From NCBI GenBank assembly GCA_903813345.2, contig CAIIXF020000006.1, forward strand, positions 34,075,524-34,139,523: a DNA stretch of 64,000 nt. Reading direction: 5' to 3'. The first letter of the stretch is position 1. Each line of letters opens with the position of its first letter. Made by a program: the position numbers and the translations under genes. Of this stretch, positions 23,643 to 38,600 are shown piece by piece. The notes beneath the pieces were generated by a model. It was not told the origin of the DNA. It was given only the letters and a program-made list of their open reading frames with translations, and did not search any database. Source of the stretch: Owenia fusiformis. Lineage: Eukaryota > Annelida > Polychaeta > Sabellida > Oweniidae.

Positions 23643-26600
23643 CTGAAATCAAAAATGTCTTATTAGAGTATTGTTTTGTATATACAGTTTTTCTACACCA
23701 CCACAATAAAGTAAGAACACAGGAGAGGGTAGCAAGCCCCTACTACATTTGGGTCACCATTTTAATCATGAAACACACTTTAACATTGCATATGAGAGGT
23801 ATATTATTACATCGTCTAGATAACTACCTTATACAGTACCCAGCTTCATCAAAAACCAAAAAGGTAACAAATATGACACCTCAAAATCAGAACACTTTTC
23901 AGAACTAATATTTGGATGTTCTATTAACTTCTATGTTATGAAAACCTTTTGGCTTGAATGGTAATTGGGAATGGTTCATTTGATGTTGATTTGATGGCAT
24001 TTTTGTGTCAGTCATTTTCAGGTCAAAAATTGTTTAAAAAAAGGATACCGTATTCTCTGTAATTAGCGCCCAGGGCATTTAGAAAATTGAAAATACATTA
24101 TTTAGACCATTCTAATAAGCGCCCATGTATGAAAGAAATCAGAAATCCCGAGGAATTTCATGTATGGCAATTTTTCTTGACAAGAATGCATTTTCTTCAA
24201 CATATTTTTATAATAATATGACAAGTGCTGTTATTGGAGAGAATACGGTAAAGATCGCTTAGACAATATTGACAGTGGTTGAAGACCAGTCTATGTCTAA
24301 TTTATTTCCGGCACGCCCACTTTGTCATTATCGCCGATTACCTTCAATATTTCCACTAGAGACTGCTGGATATCGATCTAAAGTTATACATTATTTCTAA
24401 TTTGATGAGAGATCATCATTATTCGTGCAAAAGTCGTGTAAAAGTCGAGAAACATTAAAAAGAAACCAGAAAGTTCACGACCTTGACATGCGCAGAACAT
24501 CTGCGCAGTAGCTTTTGAAATTTCTGAATGCCGATAAAGAACAATTCCTTCATTCATTATGGAATATTTGGAGACAATATTAGCATGGTATGGTGTGGGA
24601 AGCACCCATCGATAGATATGTATCGAGAGGATGCATAGAATTACAAAACGCGTCGTGTTTACAGCAGTTTTAGGGTAAGTACTCTATTATCGCCCGCACC
24701 TGGATTTTGAGAAATATTTTTTTCCTGATATATTCTTCAATTCTTGTTGATTCCTCGATGTTTCTTGAACTTTGTGAAGCGGGGTGGGCGCTTATTAGAG
24801 AGTGGGCGGTAATTACAGAGAATACGGTAGGTCTAATTATATGTTATCTACTTCTTTGTCTCTTGTCATCTGGAAGGTGTGGTCTACTTTATCCCAAGGT
24901 ACTCAGAATTTTTGGACATCAAGTATTATTTATCATATCTAATATTTACAATACTTTCATAATCATATGTATTATCAGTAGCTACTATCACTGCCCCCAG
25001 GATTCCGTGTTTGCAGAGCGCGGACGGAATTTGCCTCTGCCCGCGGAATTGCAGAATCAACTATTTTGGTCAATTTCCGCGGAATTTTCCGCAGAATCCA
25101 TATATTTTCCAAAAGTTTAAAAAGTCAGTCTTTCCTGTAACAATTTGACACGTTTTCAGTCAAATCCCTTGCAGAAATAACCCAAATTATGCGAAGTGAA
25201 AATTCTAAACGCCATCGTTTGATTTCTGCCGTTAGATGGCAGCATGTATGTAGTGACTGACTAACTGACTATCACGATATTTTCCCGTTTACTGGTTCGA
25301 AAACCATTAGTTTTTCTTTCGGTTCACGTCAGAAAGTTAAACAAAGACATAAATTAATAACAGTTATTTATATTATATAAAAAAATGCCGCGAATATCCG
25401 CGGAATTTCTGCAGAATTAGCCCTTTCTTCTTGCAGAATTCACTAATTTCACTTGCAGAATTGAGCATTTTAACTTGCAGAAAACTGGGGGGAGTGTACT
25501 ATAGGATAAAACAAATACTTAGTACAGTGCTGGTACATGCAATGCTGCATGATGAATCTGAAATAGTTTTTTTACTACACTCCCCTTTAAGTATTAATTA
25601 ACCAGTTTCAAGGACGTCATAATTCAAGATCCCTTATTATTGACATTTTTTATACATAAGGTTTACATCGACTGTAAACTTCTTAAAATTATTAAAATTG
25701 CATCATGTGACGATGTGACAATGAATCAAATGTATCATATAACTATGAATCAAAACCAGCATTTTAAATTAAAATGTGGCCCATGTTCATCCTAGTATGT
25801 ATCAACTTGGCGAAACACTTCCTTTGACAAATGCTTTCTAGAAATATTTAAAGCAATTGTTTTACATTGTTGTAAAGCGTACTCCCAAAGGGCATAAAAC
25901 AAACAAACAAACAAGCAACAAAACAAAAAACAAAAAGGCAGACAAACAAACAGAAAGGTAAAAAAAAATCACATAATCAGTATCTTTAATGATCAATGAA
26001 GATAATTTAACAATACCTTTAACTAAACTATTAATCATTTTATTATCTCAAGTAGACAATTGTTATTGTCTGCTCCAGTGCTTAAGATTCTATGCAAGGT
26101 CAGGTTTTAAAAAATATATTGAACAAGAAATATATTTTACAACATGGGGATCCTTAATTATATATATATTGGGAAAATGAGTGTGACTTCATTAAAGTTT
26201 TAGTGGGGAATGTTGGGAAATGGGGTAGAACATTTTGAGAAAGTATGGGAAATGGGGTAAAATGTCATGGGGAAAGGGTTGGATATGGGGTAGAACATTG
26301 AAAAAGCATTGAGTAGAACATTTTGAGAAAGTGTTGGAAATGGGGTAGAATGTCATTGGGAAAGGGTTGGAAATGGGGTAGAACATTGAAAAAGAATTGA
26401 GTAGAACATTTTGAGAAAGTGTTGGAAATGGGGTAGAATGTCATTGGGAAAGGGTTGGAAATGGGGTAGAACATTGAAAAAGAATTGAGTAGAACAATTT
26501 GAGAAAGTGTGGGAAATGGGTCAGAACATCAATTCAATTCAATTTATTCGTATCCTAGGGTTGGACATGGGGTAGAACATCATTAGGAAAGGGTTAGAAA

Positions 26601-29600
26601 TAAGGTAAAACATTTTGAGAAAGTGTGCAAAATGGGTAAGACATTTTAGGAATGGTATAAAACATTTAAAATATTTTGGGAAATGAGCTAGGAAGAACAT
26701 TTAAGAAATGGTGGGAAATGGAGAACATTTCGAAAAATTGGGAAGTAAATTCAAGAAATAGTAGAATATGAAAAATATTTTTCTTAAGATTGTTCTTCTG
26801 CTTGATAATCAAAGACAACTTTCAACCACCAAGAGTGTGTTAAATTGGCACAGCAAGAATTTAATCAAAGTGTAAAGGTTGCCCATGATTTAATATAAGA
26901 CTTGTGCAAGCTGCCCATGGGGAGCCATGGAGTGATCAGTTCTTGATTATGTTGTTTTTGAATCTTATAAACAAATAGAATAAGATGATTGTATAAATGC
27001 CTCAGCTGGAACTTATTTGCAAGAGATGTCTCAATTAATATATGAATCAAGTATCACTTGGTAACCACTTAGAGATTGTATATGAGTATGAAACTGAATT
27101 CTCTTTGATGAATAAAATTTAAAAAATAAGTATGGTGAATCAGTTAATTCAATGTGTCATTCACGGAAAGTTTACAATTATCTTTATCAATTCTGAGAAC
27201 TGAAAGCATCATGCAAGTTTCAACATTTCACAACATATTACAGAAAATAGGATGGGATGAGGGAATTCTGTCAGACCTCCTTGAAATTCTTGCACACAAT
27301 AAGGCTGATGCGTACCACTATACTGTACTGTACTACTACGATACAGTACTGCAGTATATCTATTACATACCATGTACATATTATGCAGTTATAAACCACA
27401 TATCTTACATTTTTGAAATATTAAATTGAATGCTTTGAGTACCCTTATTCCTTATTTCAATAGTCCCCTCCAAGGAGGATTGGCTCCCAGAGTGCAACAT
27501 CGATATTCTGTCCCATATATGGGCATGTCGTGCTACAAAATTTGAATTCCAACCACCGCCATTTTGTTCACTTCAACATTTGAATCGGGGAATTTTGGTC
27601 TTATTTCCTAACGAAAAATTCCAAAACTCACAGGAAATGATCGAAATATTGGTTCGAATCTTTTGAACTGTTTATTTTGAATTTATAATCGGTTATAATT
27701 TCAGAAAATAACGACATTTCGGCGTTTTCATTGTTGGAAAATATCGACTTCGATTCTGGGAGCCAATCCTCCTTGAGTCCCCTCCCAATATGCATTTATG
27801 TCAATCACCATGACAACAGTTTGACATCATTCACAACAACTTATGACAATTGCTATTATCTGACTCAAAATCTAGCTAATTGGTCCAAATGTGAATATTT
27901 GAGTTGAGGAATTATTAGTTAACAGAGTAAACTTCAGTATTAAAGGCAAAAATCCTGAAGAGCATCAACAGTCACAAAACCATTGATCAATATAAAATAT
28001 GAATATTCATTATGAATATGACAGCCATCACACCAAAATATATCTCCCAGAAACCAGCAAAACCAAAAGCCATAGTCGACTACTACTCCCATTTCTCCAA
28101 AATATGTAATTTGAAAAATAGTTGTACCTAAGTCTATATGAACCCAAACTTTATTTCCTTATATGATAAATCATACAATGGATTATCCAAAAATCATATG
28201 GTTAGGTTAGAATAAACACATTTTGGAAATCAATATATTTCCAGACTCCAGATGGTGTGTTTTGGCTGATATAAAGTATTTAGAGTCAGTGATGCTAATA
28301 CTAATAGTTCTACTGTAGATCAACTTGCAATTTGCAATTTTCCTGAATCCGGGAAGTGAAGAATTATTCATTTTTTGAAGAATATGTCTCAATGATAAAC
28401 ATAATATTGTCATTTTCATAACATACTACATCATAATGTTCAAACAACAAATAAATACATGGAATGGATGCATGGTGTCTAAATCTTGACATTTGTAAAA
28501 TAAGGCATTAACATGTGAAATGGCACCACCTGCCATTTGTTACAGATACCAGCCACCGAAAGCTGACCCCCAAACACCAACCACCATCCACAAAAGTATA
28601 TCAATTTGTCACCACCACTTGTACTAGTGGTGACATAAAAACGAAAAGTTAAGTTCTTATGGTTTAACCCCTCTGGCCTCAATCCGCTCATATATTGATG
28701 TTCTTTATTGAATTACAATTTACTTTTCACTTGAAAGTCAACATTATTCAACAATACAATCATCATTTACTCCCCCCTAATAAAAGTTGCCCTTCACCAA
28801 TTTTTTTTAACATTTGGATAACACAATTAAGCAGCCAGACAGAAAAATTCTGTCTGTTTTACTGTTAGTTCTGTGGCACCATAGCCCATGTAGCTAAACC
28901 CCTGGATGATTCTGAAGTTGTTACTGAACGATTTATTCACACCATTTTGGCGCTTTCATTTCGTTAAATGATTTATAAATGAAACCTTGCTACTAAATTG
29001 AAGCTATCACTCTTTTGTTTTCACTTACTAAATTGTATCAAAATTACAACTTATTGTATTGTATCGCAATTGTATATTCACAATTGTATCACTTAAGATA
29101 CCTGTAAATGATGATAATTGTTACATAGAATATACAATTGTATAATATCAGAGCGGATTGATTTTAGAAAGATTAATATGTGCTCCTCTCTTATGTTCCT
29201 GCTAATCCCCAATCACCATTTTGAAGATTTAATAGAGTATTAGTAAACTGCACTAATGGCCCTTTGAGGGAAGACTCCATGTAGATAACTTAGGGGTTGT
29301 GTCCAAATATCTACAATAGTAGATTAACAAAGTAAATTTTGTCAGGGGCAGATGGGTAAATTATGATTTTATTGGTTGAATTATGATTTTTTGAAAAATT
29401 CAAATGAAGCACAATCGTTATATGAACATGGTTAACAATAATAAAATTATTTTTCTCTATAGCTGTTAACATTTTGACATTATAATATTAGTGTGATAAA
29501 AAGAACAATAAGGTCTAGCAATTAGTATTAGTGAATGTATATACACTGTGTCAAATAGGATTCCTACATACTGAATACAAGTATTACTTTCTACTGAGTA

Positions 29601-32600
29601 ATACTGCAACAATTTTCCTGGATCATTGTGTGTGAACAAACACTTCAAATCAAGCATAAATAAAAAAATTGTCAAAAAGACTGAAAAAGTTCGAATGTAA
29701 GTCAATACCTAAATGTTTGGCAAATAACTGTGTCATCTCTAACTTAAAATCCCATTCTCATCACGATTTTTGTATTTCCTTCCGGAAGCATTAGTAAAAT
29801 GTGTCTAGTGTCTACATTATTGAAGAGAATATTTTTCTTATGCGTTCGCCTCTCTTGTTTATATTACCAATTATTTCTGCTTTATTTGTTTAAAATAGAT
29901 CTCCATGACATTTCATTAACAGCCGGCCAGTTGTCAAGGAAACGTCAATCATTTGTGATGTGATATGATATTTAGGACTTTGGAATAGCAGGTTCCTAAT
30001 GAAAAAACTTTTAAGTTCTGTATTTCAAAGATTCTATCTATACAGCTTAACCAAAGTTTCCTTTTCCTCAATGTCAATTTTTACCTAGATAGGTGAGCTG
30101 TCAAAATGTTGTTCTGTTTCAATACTGATTATCAAAATTACACTGAAATCATATTTGATTTGTAACTGCACCAGAAAAAATCTCAACAAGATTATTACAT
30201 CCTGCTAAATATGGAAATATTAGAAGACGATCAAATCTATGTTAGCTGTATCTTGCAGCTAGAGGATGAGACATTCCATTGTTCCAACCCAATAATATGA
30301 CAAGTTTATCTTTGATGGCAATAGACATAATGTCTTTATTACAATCTGGTTTTGAAAAAATAAAACAATTTTAGAAATGTTTTAAAGGTCACTTATACAT
30401 GAAAAGTTTGATCCACTATAGCCTACATTATAATTATATTCTTACCCAATATTAGTTATAACATGTGAATCTTTTTTATTTCAAAAAGTTATTTTTCAGG
30501 GATTTATTTGTCTGAAGGATTTTTTGTTCTAAAATTGTTCATTTAATCAAGATTTAATGTTGACATCCTGTAAAGTGGTCACACGCATCTTTCATTAGGC
30601 AATACTTTATACCTATGCATATTGTACAATGCTTATTAGAATTATCTGCAATCAATCACTGATTTTTCTCCCCTGCATCCTCCATGAATCAGGAAAAAAT
30701 TGATTAGATATTACATAAGTCAAATTGACACAGTATGATAGACTGTCAGAATCTCTATTTCAATCTAACAGACATGACCAATCAAAGAAATACCTGCAAT
30801 TACAGACAATGTGATTGAAGTATTGTCTGTATTGTTCCATTATTTAATTCTCCATAAAATAGCAAAAATTTATCACACACGGCAATTTCGCGTCATAATT
30901 ATTCCTCCGCTTGGTGCGCTGTTGAGCATAGCAACGTCCTATGCAACGTGTATAAACATCGCGCGGACGTATAAGTACAACCCGTCATTTTTTCATGCTT
31001 GCAATGAAATTTTCTATTCAGATAGGTGTTTTAAACTATGATTTTCTTTCATAATATATATTGTTAAATAGGCATGATACATATCATCGTGTTTCTAAAG
31101 AATTGCTTATTTTAATCCTGTTTATTTCAAGTTGATAGGTTCAATATTAGTAAAGTTACGGCTTCACTATGGAGGGGCAATTTCTTCGTAAACTAAAAAC
31201 CGCATCGTCAGCAATGATTTGACGAAAACACAACATTTTTGCGCTAGTGGCATTTCTTCATTTATGGATGAATCTTTATCAAATTTGAAACACGTTTGAG
31301 GTAAATATACAAATTGTGTCTTGTCCGAGGCGGAATTTTAAAATTCAAATTACAATTAGAGAAAAAATAGCTAACCAGTGTCAAGTTTTACCGCTGATTT
31401 TCGAAAAAAATATGATGTAACTCCTTATAGAGTTGGAAGAAAACGAATTGTTTAAACTGCACAGGATCAAAATATATTAATCCAGATACATGTAAGCTTT
31501 ATATACAAATCATTACATACGTTAAAGGACATCATCAACTACTAAAAATCGTGTGTAAAGTTGGACAATATTTGACCCGAATTGACCGGCAAAATGGCCG
31601 CGTGCTCGTAGCGCCTCTAGCGGAGGAATAAATATGACGCAAAATTCCCGGGTGTGTATGAAGAATATGTGCTGCCTCAAAAGTCAAAACTTGTGGCAGA
31701 GATTCATTTCACATTAAGATAACTTATTGAGGTGTTCTACTATACATTTCTTGGATACCTTTATAAACTCTCAACAAAATCATTTTACTACATCTTGTAC
31801 CTTGCAAAAGTTAGTACCTCAGAGGAAAATAAGTGAAATTTTCTGAACTGCTTGTAAATGATGATATTTTGAATATTAAAATTGGATTTTTACTTTTTGG
31901 CATATAGCTCCTCAACATTTTTTTACTTTTAACTGTTAAACTAGGAAATATTTTTATGTTAATTTTATCAAAGCATAACCCATTCTATTCACATTAACTG
32001 TTTTTATTGAGATAATTTATATTTCTGAATAAAAGGTATTAAGATTTACAAGATAATTGTGACACAGTGACATTTTGCACTATTTAAAGTTGTTTTCCGT
32101 TCACCTTCCTTCATAAAAAAATCTAATTGGGTCACAAACAAAACTAAACTAAACAAACAATAAAAAAATCTAATTTGGTCACAAACAAAACTTAACTAAA
32201 CTAAACAAACAAATTCAATCAAAAACCTTTAAAAAATTCATAAAATACTCTGAAAATGATATACATGTAATTCCATTTCTTTCATAAGAAAGGCCAACCC
32301 AGCCTCCAATCATAGATTTCAACCAACAGATGAAATGTGGATCAAACAATGGGCTTAAAGGTAAATGACTGATGGGAAATGGGCACTGAATATGGCCTTT
32401 CCCCACATTTTTTGGAGGGGACTTGGACAGAACATTATCCTTCCTACGACAATAACAGATCTTATATTCTGAAACAGGGTTGATTAAAAAATATAAATAA
32501 AAAATTCATTAAATTCAGTAGTTTCAGGTTTTTAATTTTACAGAAGAGTGACAATAAAGGAGTTACGCCCCCATACTCTCATAGCCTCCCCAAAATCATG

Positions 32601-35600
32601 TCTTTAGCAAGTGTAACCTTCAAGAAAGGAAAATGTATGCACATGCATATGATGCCTAGCCTAATAAATTCAACCCAAGGCCGTCCACTTATAAAAAAAC
32701 GTGATTTAACCTAGGTTGCTAAAGGTTTAATAATGGGCTTAAGGGGCCGATGACATGACTTTGGTTTGATGGGGCATATGAGAACCAACCCAACTTGGCC
32801 ACTTATGAGGAAACATGATTTTGCCCAGGTTTCCGAAGATTTAATAAGAATGACTAGAAAAATATATCAACTCAAGTTGGTTTTTCCTGTTAATAAAACA
32901 TAACATTAAAACTCACATAGAGTTGTGATAAATGGAAAAATGCAAGGAATAAAGTAAATATGCATGGAGTAGACATTCTAATTTATATAGAAATGTAAGA
33001 AAAACAGATAGTTCGTTCATTTTAAAGAGAAAATTTGTGAAATATCCAAGATCAGAGTGCTATTTTACATTAGGAACAACAAGTTTATGAAGCATGTTTA
33101 ATAGTGTCTGTAAGGAGCATATAAAAATATCTTTCACAAAACATCATTGAAAAATAACATGAACTTTTATTGTTATGAGGCTAAAATTGTCTAGCTGAAA
33201 TATTTTAGTACCTACGTATATCTTTTCCTTGTTTGACACAGGTTGGCGTGGTGTGATGACTTTGGAACATGTTTTCACATAAATGCAAACAAACATGAAT
33301 ACCATGCGTTAAGAGAGATCACAAGCTTACATCCATCCTATAAACTATAATTCATTCTTTATAAGATAAAGACAGTCTGATGTTCTTTTCCGTAACTATT
33401 CATATCAGAGTTAATGTGTCAGCTTCTAGTTTTTCACCCTTTATTTCAAGTACAGTAAAACCTGTGTATATTGAAAAAAAAATTTGCTGAGAAAAATTGT
33501 TCAAAGTTGGTAGGTGTTCGCTACGGAGAGTGGGGTAATTTATACAGAAGTTAGGAGAGTATGTCAGAGGAATGGTGTCTACGAGAGAGAGGTGTTCACA
33601 AGAGAGAGGTGTTTACTAAGACAGGTGTTACTGTATTGAATTGGCAATATATTTTAACCAAACCAAATGTTTCTTCACTCAGTACACCCTGTATCATGAT
33701 GAGTGCCTCTAAATAACTCTATTCAGGAAAAGATCTGACATATATTCACTTGGGTATACTTGGTAAAATTGCTATATCCATTAATATTCTACTTTAGTCT
33801 GTATGAAATAATCGTTGCAAATTGCACCATATTTTAAAGTAAAATCCTAAAAATAAAACTCTTTTCATCAGTTTTTCAATTCTAGGTTCCAACTTGACAT
33901 GGTTACCCTGGATTTAGAGTGCTTCAAGGGGGATCATGTCAAGGATACTTCATCAATTGGGTTGCTCCATTTTAAATTGGAGCATACCATACAACACTCT
34001 ATTCATTGCAGTTTTTCTGTCTGGGATTCTATGTTGGTGAAATGGCCCACTTCAGTAGTAAAAAATGAATGTCAAAGGTTACCTTTCTTAGGATATCAAG
34101 TGAAGATGAGTTTCTCTACTTTTGAGCCATCACACCCTCGCCATATCTATTTTTTAAATCTCAAAAAACAGTGAAGAGTTTTCATTTAAATGTTCATTTT
34201 TCTATAAAATGTAGATATCTACATCTGGGAGAATTTACACATTTTAGCATACCTTGAATCTTTTTTAGGCTAGTTTTTCACCATTTAACAAAATACCACT
34301 GAATTTTGGTACCTGTGAGATGATATGAGATTGCAAAGAATATATTGGTAGCTCAATTGCTTATATTACGTGCAACTTAGCAACATTTGTATCTCTTGAT
34401 TCACATGATGACTATTTGTATGTAAAATTCGTTACAGGTACCAATATTTAATAAAAAAGGTAATATATATATTTCAAAATTTATGTTGATATTTGAACAA
34501 TATTATAGAATCCAAAGTTCAAAATCAAAACATTTTAAAATTATGTTGAAATGACATTTCCTAGAATTATTTTTTCTGTTTTTTTTCTGAGAGTGCAGAA
34601 CTACCTTAAGGATACTCACCTGGCTTAATAACACTATTATTGAATATTATTTTGTCCACTTTTATTACCACCTTATTACCACCTCATTAGGCTCATAACA
34701 ATTATTAAGTAAATAAATAATTATGAAGAAAAATAAAATATTTGATGAAGTTGTTTAATGCAGAAAAATATAATCCAAGAAAACAACAAAACTATAATTG
34801 AATTGATGACATATTGTAATTAGATTCAATAATATATGGCATTAAACCAAAATGGACTCCAGATATATCCTGCCTTGTCTGGTAACAAATGAACCTTTAA
34901 GAGAACATTTCCTTCAACATGAAAGGGCACTCATGAAAATAAGAAGGTATAGTCAGGGTTCAACTGTCGCATTAAATATAGTAATAATAAAAACTGATAC
35001 AATAAGAATTTCCCATAAATCATTGAAGTTTGCGTCATCACCTTATTAGTACAAAATTACCTTTATTAAGATGTCATAATATATATAATAGTTATGTCAG
35101 ACCTCAATTCATTTACCAAGAAATTTGAAAAAATTGTGTTTGTTGAAAGTGGGAATTAATTTCCAACGAGGGTTTGTGATAAAAATTGGTCACCTTTTTG
35201 GATGTTACAATTGGTTCTATAGTTGCCTTACTGGACAACTGAGTCAAAATGATAATTGTAAAAAGTAGCTTTTCTTTTCTGCAGCAGTCCTATGCATAGC
35301 CACAAGAAAATAGAACCAAAGGCAAATCACATAGGTGATGTTAACATGGAGATCAATGTGACATTGGTGATGTTAACATGAAGAATTAAAATCACAACAT
35401 ATGAAAGTATAATTTCAATGCAAAGTCACATATGTGATATTAGCATGGAGATTAATGGGATATAGATGATGTTAAGCCAGGAACTAAATTCAAGTGTAAC
35501 TGCTTTGGAGCCATTGATTTGTCTTGAGGGACAATATATCAATGAAGGCTCTGAATCCTATAGTACATTCAAGTAATTATCAGATGTAAATTAGGACGAA

Positions 35601-38600
35601 ACAACCTGAAAGTAATCTTGCATCAAATATCCTTTAGAGTCTTCATATGGCTTTTTGGAAACATTTCCATTACAGAATATCTTCAGATATAGGAATATAA
35701 AATATAAGATTTTTGTAATAATTATAAGTCTATTTCTATTCCAATGGCTGAAGATTTGTGGTTATATAGGGCAGCTGAACAGGTCAAATATGCTTGTGAA
35801 AAATGAATCAGTTTGAAAAATTAGATAAAGGCCAGAGTACAAGCTGGAAAAGAGGAAAAAATCTAAGGGGTGATGCTGGACATAGTATTTTCCATTGAGA
35901 TCTAGCTCACCCTTGTACCCAAGATATTCTTCAACATAAACATTTCAGATTGACCCCCCCCCCCCAAAGTAACCAAACACCTGTTTATGAGTTTTTCCAC
36001 TTCCTAAGAGAAAATCAAAAATATTGATTCATATGCTAAACTTTCACCCTCTCCTTTACAAATACTAATTAGTGGGTGAACATCAAAATATTGACCTTGA
36101 ATGAAAGAATACAAACAGGTATTAATTAATCTAAGTAAGAAATTATACCTTGAGTAGTTTTCCTTTATGGGTTATACAACTGGTAACTCTTGAGTGTTTT
36201 CCCAACTAATTAATAACAACTTCTGAATTTCCCTATAACCCACTCAGTCATAGAAATCAATGTGGTAACAAGCGGTTTATCTAAATTTTCCCCCTTTATT
36301 TTTCAGATATTTTCCTTGATTTATTTCTGAAAACAGGAAACAGTCACATTGACCTAGTCTGTCTCTTAGAGAAAAACCACCATGGTATTGTTTTAAAATG
36401 GAAAAGAGTGAAATCAGCAACGAATAAAGTAAATTCAGACATGAAGTAAACTCTCTATAATATTAACAAATAACAGACAATCAGACTCTTCGTTCAAAAT
36501 TTTAGAGAAATTTGGTGGACAATATGATGAAGGAAGAAATTTTAGTGACGGGTATTCTGATTTTCTGCAAAAACCATAGATATTGGACAGATAATTGATA
36601 GGTGTAGAATCCAAACTGGTAATAGAGTTTATGAAGCTCTGAATCAATGTGTAATATACACATTATACTCAATGTCATTATCGATGTGAGATAAGTAGAT
36701 AGTGAGTCTAGATAGTGAGAAATCAGTATAAAAGCTTTTTGTGATCCCTAAATATGACATTAGTTTAACAGTGAAAACTCAGCATGAAATTAAGTAAAAA
36801 TTGATGAAGATCCAAGTATACAGAAATGCGAAAAGACTACTTTTTCAAGAGTTTTATTTCACTTTTTATAAAAGAGGCCTGCACGCTATAGTGGGGCTCA
36901 TGGTACAAAAACAATATCATGGGAAATTCGACTAATTTAAGAATGAACATAACTAAAGAGAAACTCAAATTTGCATAATCTAGCATGGAAGCAAATGATG
37001 CTGCACCCATTCGAGAATCACCCAGTTGAGAAAATAATTATCTTGCACCTAAGTGAGAACCGTTTTCACCAATTTGAGTATTCCACAAAACCACTGGTGA
37101 ACGTCATCAACTTTAGTTCAGAGTATTGGTGTCAATTGTTTTCATCTAAGTATTTAACACTCTAAATTGCTCATAAAAAGTTAAGATGCATCTTTCGGCA
37201 AGGAATTCCGAAAATGAACAATAAGAATGAACTTGAGTTCATATTAGTTCATGTTAGTCACCATGTACTTGATGAACATACATGCTCATAAACATGTATT
37301 TTTAGAATTATTTTTTTTATGGACAAAGTCAGGAAAGTAAAAAAAGTTTGCATCCATTTTCATCTCTATGAGCCTATAAAATAGTCATTAACGTGAAAAA
37401 GACCACAAACCAAACCACAAAGGCATGTTTACGAATCTGATGTAGGTCTGTAAAGAAGGTGAAGATTATGGTGTCTTATACTGTCTTGTTTTGATTTAAC
37501 TTATGTTCAAGGTTTTGTATATTGTAATTAAAACATTTGTAAAAAATACAGGAAATAAGTAAAATAAATCTAAAAATAAAATTCTGTGGCTTATTAAAAA
37601 AAATAAAGCATCAACTTCCATTCTGCAAAACACCCACAATAAAATATCAAGAAGCTAATTCATTTCTATATTTGTTTAACAGTTGACAGAATAGATGAAA
37701 AAACGAGTAACATTTCAGATTTTTGGGTTTACGAAAAACACCGACCGCCGACCACCGACCAGTCACTCTCCACAGTTGGGTACATGTGGTCGGTGGTCGG
37801 CTGACGATCTTTTACATAAAGATGAAAAATGCAAAATTAGGAGTAAAACTAAAACTGGGAATCCAATGACTATATTACCTTTACTAGGTCGTGATTTAAA
37901 AACGTATAATTAATCATTTCAAGTCATGATGAAAACGTTACATCGTCGTGGTGTGTAATGTCATATTTTTAAGTGATGTTTCAGTTGTTAGAAGACCAAT
38001 TTCATCCTGGTAAGTCACTTTGAAAAAAACGCACGTAACATTGCATTAAGTTCATTCATATGAAACGCAATAACAAAAACACACAAACATAGTCGATGTT
38101 GACGTCGTAACGTTATGTTTGATTTCTCAGTTGTTAAACGTCAACTGGTAAAAACTACATTTGATATGACAAAAAAGCTTTCTAATGGTGTACTGAAATG
38201 GTAAGTCACTTTTAATCCCGATAAGAGAACGCATGTAACATTATATCGTGTTCAGTATTCAGTAGGCTATGACGATAACAAATCATTTTTGTTTCAAAAT
38301 TGTTAAATTTCAGTAAAAAATTAGGATATATTCCCGTAGAAACGATAGGTTGGTTAATGATAGGTTAGGACCTAAGGCAGGACAATTAATCGAGAGGAGA
38401 CGGTCATGCCCAATTTGTTTGCTTGCCATTCGTTGCAAGGTACAAAATCGGTAAAAACCGTTGCCTAGTCCAACGATTGACATTCAAAATCAAATTATTA
38501 ATATTTTAAGGCTACAAATATGTTCGGTCTTTTACATGATATGGTCGGTCTTTTACACATTTTCTTCAAACCCTGTTTTGAGGCTACCAGTGGAAAACTT

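Noticed and set aside
33899-34174. 91-residue frame inside nvd intron 1
   Set aside because: It has a plausible composition, but I recognise no family, and no splice or promoter context supports it. It may be an old repeat fragment.
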